Origin: JAWKTM01 sp041399085
GTDB lineage: Bacteria > Planctomycetota > Planctomycetia > Pirellulales > Pirellulaceae
NCBI GenBank assembly: GCA_041399085.1
Contig: JAWKTM010000096.1
Location: 1 to 22,503, forward strand
Direction: 5' to 3'
DNA length: 22,503 nt
Positions 7,480 to 13,773 of this stretch are shown piece by piece. The position numbers were made by a program, and so were the translations under genes. Numbering within the stretch: position 1 is the stretch's first letter; every line of letters begins with the position of its first letter. A model generated the notes under the pieces. That model was given only the letters and a program-made list of their open reading frames with translations, searched no databases and was not told the DNA's origin.

Positions 7480-8523
7480 CTACTGGTCATCCGGCGTTTC
7501 GGACTTGCCGAACAGCTTTTCAAGCTGCGCCGTCAGTTCCTCGCCGCGAGCGTGCAGCGACACCACTTTGCCCTCGCGATTCACCAAGAACATTGCCGGA
7601 ATCGCCGAGATCCCGTATTCCGACGCCGCTTCGCTTTCGCCGGGATGTTCCTTGTCGTGCAGAATGGTCCAAGGCACTTCCTTTCGCTCGACGAAGTTTT
7701 CCACGGCGTCACGATCCTCGTCCAGGCTGACGCCGACAATCTCAAAGCCTTGGTCGTGAAAGCGCTCGTAGTTCTTCAGCATGTTTGGATACTCGGCGAT
7801 ACACGGACCACACCAAGTCGCCCAGAAATCGACCAACACGACTTTGCCTTTCAGATCGGACAGTTTGAAGGGCTTACCGGCCATCGTCTTGCCGCTTACC
7901 CGCATCTCGTTGCCCAACAGATCGAGCCGCCGAGCTGACGCCTCGAATGTCTCGGCAAACCGAGCGACCGGGCCGCCGGCGTTCTCGAAAATGCGGCCGA
8001 ACTCGCGATACGCTTGCTTGGCCAGCGTGACATCTTCCTGTTGCTCCAAACGACGCGCCACCATCGCCGCCAGCGAGAGATCTTCGCGAGTCAACGAATC
8101 CTTGTCGGCAAAGTACGAACGATATTGCTCATACGCCTTCCGCTGCTCGGCCGGCTTATAGGTGCCAATCAACTGTGCTCCGACACTCAGCGAAATCATT
8201 TTCGCTTCGCGGTATTCGTCGGATTCCTTGTCCTCGATCAGCGTGATCAGCTTGTCCGCCGCCTGCTTGGCGTTGGTCAACAGTGGGACAACTTGCTCGG
8301 GCTCCGGGCGAAAGAACTTCAGCTCGTCCAAGTAATCGCGAAACGCATCGGCGTCGCCCTCCGTCGGAACCGGCGGCACTTGCCGAGCCTCAGTGGAAGA
8401 GTCAGCCGCTTCGCCCGGCTTATCGGCCGCTTCGGCGGGCGGATCGACCGCGCGTACATCGCAAACCGCGGCGAATAACGCCAAACATAAGAGAAAAGTG
8501 AGTCGACGCGGCTTGGCCTGCAT
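7480..8523 (-). CDS. Exported TlpA-like thioredoxin-fold (redoxin) protein
   Basis: A 347-residue protein. Residues 1-25 look like a Sec signal peptide (basic start, hydrophobic LTFLLCLALFAAV, then DVRA before VDPP), so it acts outside the cytoplasmic membrane. Residues 30-55 are a low-complexity linker and about 60-205 are helical with no recognised domain. From about 210 a TlpA/AhpC-TSA-type domain follows: GKVVLVDFWATWCGPC with the redox pair Cys-238/Cys-241 in WCGPC (237-241), VGVSLDEDRD, and the cis-proline ISAIPAMF (Pro about 309). The family reduces or makes disulfides in envelope proteins. AAGGGA lies about 10 bases before the ATG. It stands downstream of the hook operon with a 129-base gap and may be separately transcribed. 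Confidence 0.88.
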   Translation of the reverse strand: MQAKPRRLTFLLCLALFAAVCDVRAVDPPAEAADKPGEAADSSTEARQVPPVPTEGDADAFRDYLDELKFFRPEPEQVVPLLTNAKQAADKLITLIEDKESDEYREAKMISLSVGAQLIGTYKPAEQRKAYEQYRSYFADKDSLTREDLSLAAMVARRLEQQEDVTLAKQAYREFGRIFENAGGPVARFAETFEASARRLDLLGNEMRVSGKTMAGKPFKLSDLKGKVVLVDFWATWCGPCIAEYPNMLKNYERFHDQGFEIVGVSLDEDRDAVENFVERKEVPWTILHDKEHPGESEAASEYGISAIPAMFLVNREGKVVSLHARGEELTAQLEKLFGKSETPDDQ

Positions 8524-8652
8524 GGCTTGGTCCCTTCTGCATGGAATTCAATGGCGGACGCCGCCAACGATACGACGTCGCAAGCCATCCTATCGAGACG
8601 ACCGTGACCCCGCCACCAATGCAGCTTCCGCGCCAAGCCGCCTGCCTACTCA

Positions 8653-10287
8653 CTACCGGATGATGTTGGTCAACTCCTCCAGCACCTTGTCGGCGACCGT
8701 GATCGTTCTGGCATTGGCCGAGAAACCTCGCTGAGCCACGATCAGTCGCGTGAACTCCTGGGCGACTTCGACATTCGACGTTTCCAACTGGCCGGCCACG
8801 ATCGCGCCGCGATCACCGGACAAAGCCGTGCCCAACTGCACGTCGCCCGTGTTCAACGACTCCTCGAAATAGTTGTCGCCGACACTGCGCAAACCTTGGA
8901 CGTTGCGAAACGAAGCTAACGCCAACTGGGCGATCGGAAACTGCCGCCCGTTCGTGGCGATGCCATAGATCGTGCCGTCCGGGCCCGTGTTGACGCTGTT
9001 CATCGTCCCCGGCGCGAAACCGTCTTGTTCGATCGCCAAACCCGAGTCGGTGGCCAATTGGGTCAGACCTTCAAATGAGTTGTCGTCGCCGAAAGATAGA
9101 CGAATCGTTTGCGGATCGGTTACGCCGTCGAATGCAAACACTAAGTCACGGTTGCCCAACCCCGTGCCGACCACTTGCTGAAGCGAACCGTTGTCGTTGA
9201 ACCGAATTCCCTGGACCAAGTTGTCCGAGATTGTGCCGTCCGAAGCATCCATCGAGGCGGTGAGATTCCAGTTGTTCGGCCCTTGCTTTTCGAACGTGAG
9301 TCGCACGGAATGCGCGCCGCCGCGAACATCGAACACCTCGATCACCGTCGAAAACGTGCCGCCGCCAGCCCCGGCCGTGGTGACAACCGGTAAATGATTC
9401 ACCCAATCCGTCTCGCCGGTGTTGCCCGCGGCGTCCGCGACTCGCAAGTCCAATACGGTTTCGCCTTCGGTGTTGGCGGTCAACACGATTTCGCCGTTCG
9501 TCGAGAGCGTGGCGGTCGAGCCCGGATAGGCCGCGTCAATTGCCGCCACCAGATCGCCGACCGTGGTGGCCGCCGTGATCGCGAGTGTCGTGGAAATCGC
9601 CGTGCCATCAAAGTCGGAGCCCGTGATCTCCAGAACGTCGCCAGCAATGTACGGTGGTATGTTTGAGTCCAGCGCCTTCATCAACGTCGCAGATGTCGCC
9701 GCCGCGCCACCGGACTTGAACGGGCGAACGCTCGTCAGCACTTCGGCCTGAGGCTCGTCGGAGGCCGCGTTCAAGTTGCCTACAAAGTTAATCTCGGTGG
9801 TCGATTCGCCCGGAATACTAGCGCCGAAAGGAACCGTGATCCGAGACAAACCGCGCACTTGGAATCCAGGATTCGTATCGTCGCCCTCGCCCGCCGTGCC
9901 GAAACGTACCACGCGATAGCCCGAGCCCGGATCGACCAGAAATCCTTCGTCGTCCAAACCAAATGCGCCGCCACGGCCATACACGGTCTTCTCGCCCGTA
10001 TCAAAAACAAAGAAGCCGTCGCCTTGAATTGCGAAGTCAAACAGCTCGCCCGTTTGCTCCGAGTTGCCTTGACTGAAGTTCTTCGTCACCTGCCCGACGC
10101 GAGTACCGGTACCAATTTGGTTCGGAAACGTGGCGGGCTGCAATGTGGCATAAAATAAGTCCGCGAACAATGTACGGCGGGCCTTATAACCCACCGTATT
10201 CATGTTGGCCAAATTATTGCTCACCACGTCCAACATGCGTTGGTGAGCCACAAGGCCCGAAACGCCGGTTAATAATGCATTAGGCAT
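8653..10287 (-). CDS. flgE: Flagellar hook protein FlgE
   Basis: A 544-residue hook subunit that polymerises into the flagellar universal joint. The N-terminus has the rod/hook signature SNNLANMNTVGYK (about 23-35), preceded by helix-forming LLTGVSGLVAHQRMLD. Residues about 83-110 (LFDFAIQGDGFFVFDTG) are the conserved flagellar basal-body F/G motif, and the C-terminus (EFTRLIVAQRGFSANARTI..ADKVLEELTNIIR) is the coiled-coil tail of the family. The middle is an enlarged, Thr/Asp-rich variable region, making the protein longer than the ~400-residue enterobacterial FlgE. AGGGG lies just before the ATG. It is the last gene of fliK-flgD-flgE. Confidence 0.95.
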   Translation of the reverse strand: MPNALLTGVSGLVAHQRMLDVVSNNLANMNTVGYKARRTLFADLFYATLQPATFPNQIGTGTRVGQVTKNFSQGNSEQTGELFDFAIQGDGFFVFDTGEKTVYGRGGAFGLDDEGFLVDPGSGYRVVRFGTAGEGDDTNPGFQVRGLSRITVPFGASIPGESTTEINFVGNLNAASDEPQAEVLTSVRPFKSGGAAATSATLMKALDSNIPPYIAGDVLEITGSDFDGTAISTTLAITAATTVGDLVAAIDAAYPGSTATLSTNGEIVLTANTEGETVLDLRVADAAGNTGETDWVNHLPVVTTAGAGGGTFSTVIEVFDVRGGAHSVRLTFEKQGPNNWNLTASMDASDGTISDNLVQGIRFNDNGSLQQVVGTGLGNRDLVFAFDGVTDPQTIRLSFGDDNSFEGLTQLATDSGLAIEQDGFAPGTMNSVNTGPDGTIYGIATNGRQFPIAQLALASFRNVQGLRSVGDNYFEESLNTGDVQLGTALSGDRGAIVAGQLETSNVEVAQEFTRLIVAQRGFSANARTITVADKVLEELTNIIR

Positions 10288-10339
10288 TCAAACACCCCTG
10301 GAGAGAAAATCAAACGGTTGATGACAGCGGTTGATGGCA

Positions 10340-10395
10340 GCGGTAGGACGCAAGCCCTCCGGTGCCGCATAACCGGAGGGCTTGCGCCCTGCCGC
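10340..10395. repeat. Palindromic intergenic element (24-bp arms)
   Basis: The arms 10340-10363 and 10372-10395 are inverted complements over 24 positions with one mismatch and one G-T pair, with an 8-base loop GCCGCATA. The arm core is CCGGAGGGCTTGCG. The right arm recurs as a direct copy at 10416-10444. On a transcript it would form a very stable hairpin in the flgD-flgE gap. No T-run follows, so it is not a standard terminator; REP-like element is the best description. Confidence 0.85.
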
Positions 10396-10444
10396 TTTAA
10401 TATTGTGCCTTTTCGTAACCGGAGGGCTTGCGCCCTGCCGCTTT
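10370..10444. repeat. 29-bp direct repeat pair
   Basis: The identical 29-base sequence beginning TAACCGGAGGGCTTGCGCCC occurs at 10370-10398 and 10416-10444, separated by 17 AT-rich bases. The first copy is also the right arm of the adjacent palindrome. This looks like a partial duplication of a REP-like unit. Confidence 0.9.
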
Positions 10445-10477
10445 CGTGTGTGTGATAACTTGTTTCCGGGCGGCTTT

Positions 10478-10600
10478 AGGCGAGCGGCGCGTGAGAACAT
10501 ACCAGCACGCAGCCAAGCGGTGAGTGGGTAAGTGAGTTTCCGACACACTCGCTCGCGCGTCGTGCTCGTAATTCGGCAGATTCTCATTCGCTGCTCGCCT
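10478..10600. repeat. Inverted-repeat element A, abutting flgD stop codon
   Basis: The ends are perfect 8-bp inverted repeats: AGGCGAGC (10478-10485) and GCTCGCCT (10593-10600). Inside are AGCACGCAGCCAAGCGGTGAG near 10504 and CACTCGCTCGCGCGTCGTGC at 10546, which are imperfect complements of each other. The right end runs into the flgD stop codon (10600-10602). It is clearly related to the element in the fliK-flgD gap: same left end, same 21-base core with one difference, same TTCTCAT segment near the right end. Together with the palindrome at 10340-10444 it fills most of the 312-base flgD-flgE gap. Confidence 0.8.
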
Positions 10601-11049
10601 TAGCCGTCGGCGGCGATCGACTTCACTTGGCCTAGCGAAATCGATTCGCCATCAACTTCTAATAGCATCTGATCTTCCGTGAATACCACGCGGTCCACGA
10701 CGCCCGATCGTGTCACGCCCTGGTCGTTATATTCGACAACGCGGCCAGCGATGCTGGCGCCTTGGGTTAGTTGTTGCAAGGCAAGCATACCACCGAAACT
10801 GTTGCTAAGTTGGCCAATGCTGTCTAGCGTTTCGAGTTGAGTGGATTGCTGTGTGGCCAGAGCTTCCGCCAGCCCAGAAAAGTTGGCGTTTAATTGCTCC
10901 ATGTTTTCCAGTGTGGCAAACTGAGCCAGTTGTTGTGTGAAGTCTTCTTGCTTGGTGGGTTCCAACGGATCCTGGTATCGCATTTGGGTGGTCAGCAGCG
11001 TGAGGAAGTCGGATTGGGACGCGGCCGCGGTGACGCCTGAAGTTTCCAT
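10600..11049 (-). CDS. flgD: Flagellar hook assembly (cap) protein FlgD
   Basis: A 149-residue hook-cap protein needed for FlgE polymerisation. The N-terminal part has the family signature SQSDFLTLLTTQMRYQDPLEP followed by QEDFTQQLAQFATLENMEQLN. The C-terminal half (SIAGRVVEYNDQG to LEVDGESISLGQVKSI) matches the small beta (Tudor-like) domain. The FlgD Ig-like domain of enterobacterial FlgD (about 230 residues) is absent, as in the short Gram-positive versions. AGGA lies about 11 bases before the ATG. It is the middle gene of fliK-flgD-flgE. Confidence 0.93.
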   Translation of the reverse strand: METSGVTAAASQSDFLTLLTTQMRYQDPLEPTKQEDFTQQLAQFATLENMEQLNANFSGLAEALATQQSTQLETLDSIGQLSNSFGGMLALQQLTQGASIAGRVVEYNDQGVTRSGVVDRVVFTEDQMLLEVDGESISLGQVKSIAADG

Positions 11050-11121
11050 AAGACTTTGTCCTTTAGATGGTGTGAGAACTCACCGTTGGTTAATGAGGAT
11101 AGAGTGTGATGATGGGTGTTT

Positions 11122-11300
11122 AGGCGAGCGGGATGAAGCAATGCCAGCACGCGGCGCAGCCAGTGAGTTCGTGGATTCACTCGCTTGGGCTTCGTGCTTG
11201 TATTGTCGATTCACTTGCTTGCGCTTCGTGCTTGTATTGTGGATTCACTCGCTGGCGCGTCGTGCTTGTATTTGGGGATGTTCTCATCTGTCGGTTGCCT
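11122..11300. repeat. Inverted-repeat element B, abutting fliK stop codon
   Basis: This is a second copy of the element in the flgD-flgE gap. It starts with AGGCGAGCGG at 11122, carries CCAGCACGCGGCGCAGCCAG near 11144 and the core CACTCGCTGGCGCGTCGTGC at 11246, and ends with TTCTCAT then GGTTGCCT at 11293-11300, exactly where the fliK stop codon (11300-11302) begins. It differs from the first copy mainly by a triplicated internal 34-bp unit. It occupies most of the 250-base fliK-flgD gap. Confidence 0.78.
11171..11272. repeat. Three tandem 34-bp repeats
   Basis: Three consecutive 34-base units (11171-11204, 11205-11238, 11239-11272), each of the form GTsGATTCACTyGCT followed by a GCkTCGTGCTTGTATT end, with a few differences between units. 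They lie inside the inverted-repeat element of the fliK-flgD gap. The period is exactly 34 with no indels, so the expansion is recent or maintained. Confidence 0.9.
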
Positions 11301-12775
11301 CAAGCTCGAATGTCCAGTCGGCCGTTGGCCACTCGCACGGTTCCCGTGTTTCGGTTCATGGGAGACGGCGAGTCGCTCCAGGATGTGTGAGGCCGTTGAT
11401 CGTGGCGTTGATCGGAGTGTTGTTGCTGTTGGGGCGATGATTGTTGGTGGGAAACGTCGAACTGGTGCAATTGAATGCCCTGTTCGCGCAACGTTTCCTG
11501 AAGCTTCGGCATTTGCTGTTGGATCATTTGGCGAGCGGCCTCGTCGGCAATGGCCACATGAGCCACGAGTCGGTCGTTCACGCGTTCGATGCGGATATCG
11601 ACGCGGCCGAGTTCCGGCGGGTCTAGCTGCACTTCGAAGCTGAGATTGCCCGCATCGTCGATCTGCTCGATGCGATTGGCGATCGCTTCGGCAACTTGAT
11701 CGGCCACCGGCGGCGGCGCGTAAGCCTGGGCCGTCGCGGTTGCGTGAGGAGTTTGCCGCGCGGCAGCCGCCTCGATGCCGCCGCCCACCGGGCCGGTTAC
11801 CGACAGATCATCCGGCGTTGTGAGATCACTGGTCGGATCGTTGTTGTCGTCGAGCGTGTAGGTTGCGGCGATTCGGGCGGAGAGCAGATCGGTTTCCGAC
11901 AGGCGAGATTCACCGTCCGCATCGTCGCCGTTCTGCGAATCGAACGTTTCTTCAAAGTCATCGAAGGTTGCATGTTCCGCTTCGATTGGCCCCGGTCCGG
12001 CCGCTTGCGATTCGGTCGGCGTGGCTTGGTGGTCGTCGGTCGCTTCCGCATGATGGACCGGGGCGGTTGTGGGTAGGGCGGTGGCTGAGGCGACGGTCGC
12101 GGGATTCGTCCCGTTCTCGGTCGATGCATTGGCCCCAAGCGACTGATCGCCGTCCGTCGCGGCTTGAGAAGTGGCGGCTTCCCCTGGCGTCTCGGCTAGA
12201 CCGTTGGCGAGCGCGTCCGCGGCGGCACTGTCCGCAGCGGCACCATCCGCAGCGACGTTTCGTTCATCGGAACCGACGCTCAACGCGGCTGGCTCCACGG
12301 CCGTCGTGGTGGAGTTAATGACGGTCGCCGGTTCCGCTGACGCCGAGACCTGAACCGAAGTTTGCCCGGCCGAACCAGAGGCGTCGGTGGTCGTCGCGAA
12401 TTGAAATGTCAAATCGCTCGCGCTCGCGGATCCAACTTCCGTCGAGCCGTTCGCTTCGTCGCTAACTGCGTCGGCTTGGGACGAGGCCAGGAAGTTGGTG
12501 ACCGCGCCGGCGTCGCCCAGCGTCGTCACGGACTGCCGTGCATCTTCGCCGATTCCGTCGGCGGAGTTCGCGTCAGCTTCCGAGCCGCTCACCGCGACGG
12601 TTTGCGTTTGCAGGTAGGCGGCCACGAGCGAGGCGAATTCGTCGGCGCTGGTGGGATCCTGTCCGTCGCCGGGCGTCGAGATCGAAGCCCCGGCAATTGC
12701 CGCTCCGTCGCCGACCGCGGAGGAGGTGGCCGCGCTGGACGCCGAGCCGGCCAGGGACGCAAGCAATGCGTTCAT
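11300..12775 (-). CDS. fliK: Flagellar hook-length control protein FliK
   Basis: A 491-residue protein. Residues 1 to about 375 are low-complexity, rich in Ala, Thr, Ser and acidic residues with no cysteine, as expected of the exported molecular ruler part of FliK. About 377-441 is the conserved C-terminal hook-control domain (LSFEVQLDPPELGRVDIRIE, then LVAHVAIADEAARQMIQQ and LREQGIQLHQFDV), which acts on FlhB to switch export specificity. The tail is Gln/His/Ser-rich. It is the first gene of fliK-flgD-flgE, matching the common gene order, and is preceded by the large repeat-rich gap, where its promoter should lie. Confidence 0.92.
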   Translation of the reverse strand: MNALLASLAGSASSAATSSAVGDGAAIAGASISTPGDGQDPTSADEFASLVAAYLQTQTVAVSGSEADANSADGIGEDARQSVTTLGDAGAVTNFLASSQADAVSDEANGSTEVGSASASDLTFQFATTTDASGSAGQTSVQVSASAEPATVINSTTTAVEPAALSVGSDERNVAADGAAADSAAADALANGLAETPGEAATSQAATDGDQSLGANASTENGTNPATVASATALPTTAPVHHAEATDDHQATPTESQAAGPGPIEAEHATFDDFEETFDSQNGDDADGESRLSETDLLSARIAATYTLDDNNDPTSDLTTPDDLSVTGPVGGGIEAAAARQTPHATATAQAYAPPPVADQVAEAIANRIEQIDDAGNLSFEVQLDPPELGRVDIRIERVNDRLVAHVAIADEAARQMIQQQMPKLQETLREQGIQLHQFDVSHQQSSPQQQQHSDQRHDQRPHTSWSDSPSPMNRNTGTVRVANGRLDIRA

Positions 12776-13164
12776 TTCAGTGACGCCAATCGAGTTGTGC
12801 GGGTGGGATGGATCGCGCGGCCGGTGGGTTGGTTGTTACCGAAAGTTGATTCGCCGGACACGCAAGTGTGCCGAGCGGCCTTCGATAACTTCCGGGGAAG
12901 CCGTGCGAGGCGGGTAAGCGAGCCGCTTCAACGCAAGCATCGTGCCGTGCGGTTTCTCTGGGCCCGCCGCCGGTTGCGATCCCGCGGCGTAAGTGCCCTT
13001 TCCGCAAGGCGATAGGGAATTTCGCCGGTTAGCGCCCGTGGCCGCTTCGGGTCCGGTTGTAGCGGCGATTTTCACCCGGCAAAGAAATCCGTTCGGGGTT
13101 CCGGCGGAAGATGTTTCCGTACCCGCTCGTCGCGCCGAGCCGGTCGCTTGGGATACCGTGGTGA

Positions 13165-13458
13165 TTTCTTGAGTTTACCGGCCGATTTCTTGAGTTGACG
13201 GACCCGTTTCGGAAGCTGCCGAGGCCGTTTCTTGATCTACCGGAGCGATTTCTTGAGCTACCGGGGTGATTTCTTGGAGTACCGGCGTCGTTTCTTGACG
13301 TACCGGACTCGTTTCTTGTCGTACCGAGGCGATTTCTTGTTCTACCGGGCTCGTTTCTTGAACGACCGGAGCCATTTCTCGCCGTGACGGAGCCGTTTCT
13401 CGAACTACCGAATCGGTTTCTTGAGCTACCGAATCGGTTTCTTGAGGCGCCGTGGCGG
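13165..13458. repeat. 21-bp tandem array, 14 units
   Basis: Fourteen units of exactly 21 bases with consensus TTTCTTGANNTACCGGNNYSR start at 13165, 13186, 13207 and every 21 bases to 13438, with no indels. The TTTCT and ACCG blocks are conserved and the bases at unit positions 9-11 and 16-21 vary. On the minus strand one frame reads a heptapeptide repeat V-x-Q-E-T/I-x-P (13 units, stop at 13175, GTG at 13489) and another reads R-N-x-x-G-x-S through the array. Neither frame has a convincing start or flanking domain, so coding is unproven. Confidence 0.9.
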
Positions 13459-13489
13459 ATTGAAGGCAGCCCCGGTCGATGGATGACAC
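13175..13489 (-). CDS. Possible heptapeptide-repeat small protein (doubtful)
   Basis: A 104-residue frame covering the 21-bp array, reading 13 copies of V-x-Q-E-T/I-x-S/P. The second position is highly variable (A, V, R, E, L, D). In favour: an exact multiple of three, no indels, and an acidic, Pro-spaced pattern that could form a rod. Against: the start is GTG with no visible ribosome site, no signal or other domain flanks it, a degenerate unit continues past the stop, and a second minus-strand frame is also open through the array. I list it so that the possibility is not lost. Confidence 0.15.
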   Translation of the reverse strand: MSSIDRGCLQSATAPQETDSVAQETDSVVRETAPSRREMAPVVQETSPVEQEIASVRQETSPVRQETTPVLQEITPVAQEIAPVDQETASAASETGPSTQEIGR

Positions 13490-13531
13490 GGTTTTTGAAT
13501 TTGGACGAGGTAGCTTCCCGATTGTCGTTTG

Positions 13532-13583
13532 ACCGCGTGCCCAACGGCCCGCGCGAATACGCGTGGCCCGTTGGGCACGCGGT
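13532..13583. repeat. Inverted repeat with 16-bp perfect arms
   Basis: ACCGCGTGCCCAACGG (13532-13547) is the exact reverse complement of 13568-13583; the 20-base interior is GC-rich and pairs partly. There is no T-run on either side. It resembles the palindromes of the hook operon gaps in style, but with a different core. Confidence 0.85.
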
Positions 13584-13662
13584 TAAGCAAGGAGATTGTT
13601 TCGGGATGACTCCTTGAGCCTCGGGCAAATCATGTGCGCGCGGTTGGCGGCATCGGGGTTAA

Positions 13663-13731
13663 GGCGGTCCTCGCCTGCGGCTGCGGGTTAAACGAAATGT
13701 GCGGGGCGGTCCTCGCCTGCGGCTGCGGGTT
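13663..13731. repeat. 27-bp direct repeat pair downstream of smc
   Basis: The sequence beginning GGCGGTCCTCGCCTGCGGCT is present at 13663-13689 and 13705-13731, 42 bases apart, with a degenerate third piece (GCGGGTTGGACGA) near 13749. It lies just downstream of the smc stop codon at 13774 on the minus strand. Function unknown. Confidence 0.85.
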
Positions 13732-13773
13732 GGACGAAGTGCGCGGCGGCGGGTTGGACGATACGGCTGCGGG

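Larger units (their letters stand above)
12776..13773. other. Repeat-rich gap between smc and fliK
   Basis: About 1 kb without a convincing protein gene. From left to right it holds about 390 bases where I see nothing distinctive, a 21-bp tandem array (13165-13458), a 16-bp-arm hairpin (13532-13583) and 27-bp direct repeats (13663-13731). The promoter of the hook operon should be near 12780-12900 on the minus strand, but I found no clear sigma28 or sigma54 site. Several reading frames are open here because of high GC and the 21-bp (7-codon) periodicity. Confidence 0.7.

Noticed and set aside
8552..8566. A short palindrome TGGCGG-ACG-CCGCCA downstream of flgE as a terminator.
   Set aside because: Only 6 bp of stem and no T-run on either strand.
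12862..12873. A sigma54-like GGCAC...TTGC box upstream of fliK on the minus strand.
   Set aside because: The spacing between the GG and GC elements is 7 bases instead of the required 10.
13165..13458. CRISPR array.
   Set aside because: The unit is 21 bases with no unique spacers of regular length between repeats, and no cas genes are nearby; it is a simple tandem array.
13029..13628. A 199-codon minus-strand frame with R-N-x-x-G-x-S repeats across the 21-bp array.
   Set aside because: It begins at a TTG without a ribosome site, and the composition before and after the array looks non-coding; it competes with another open frame in the same array.
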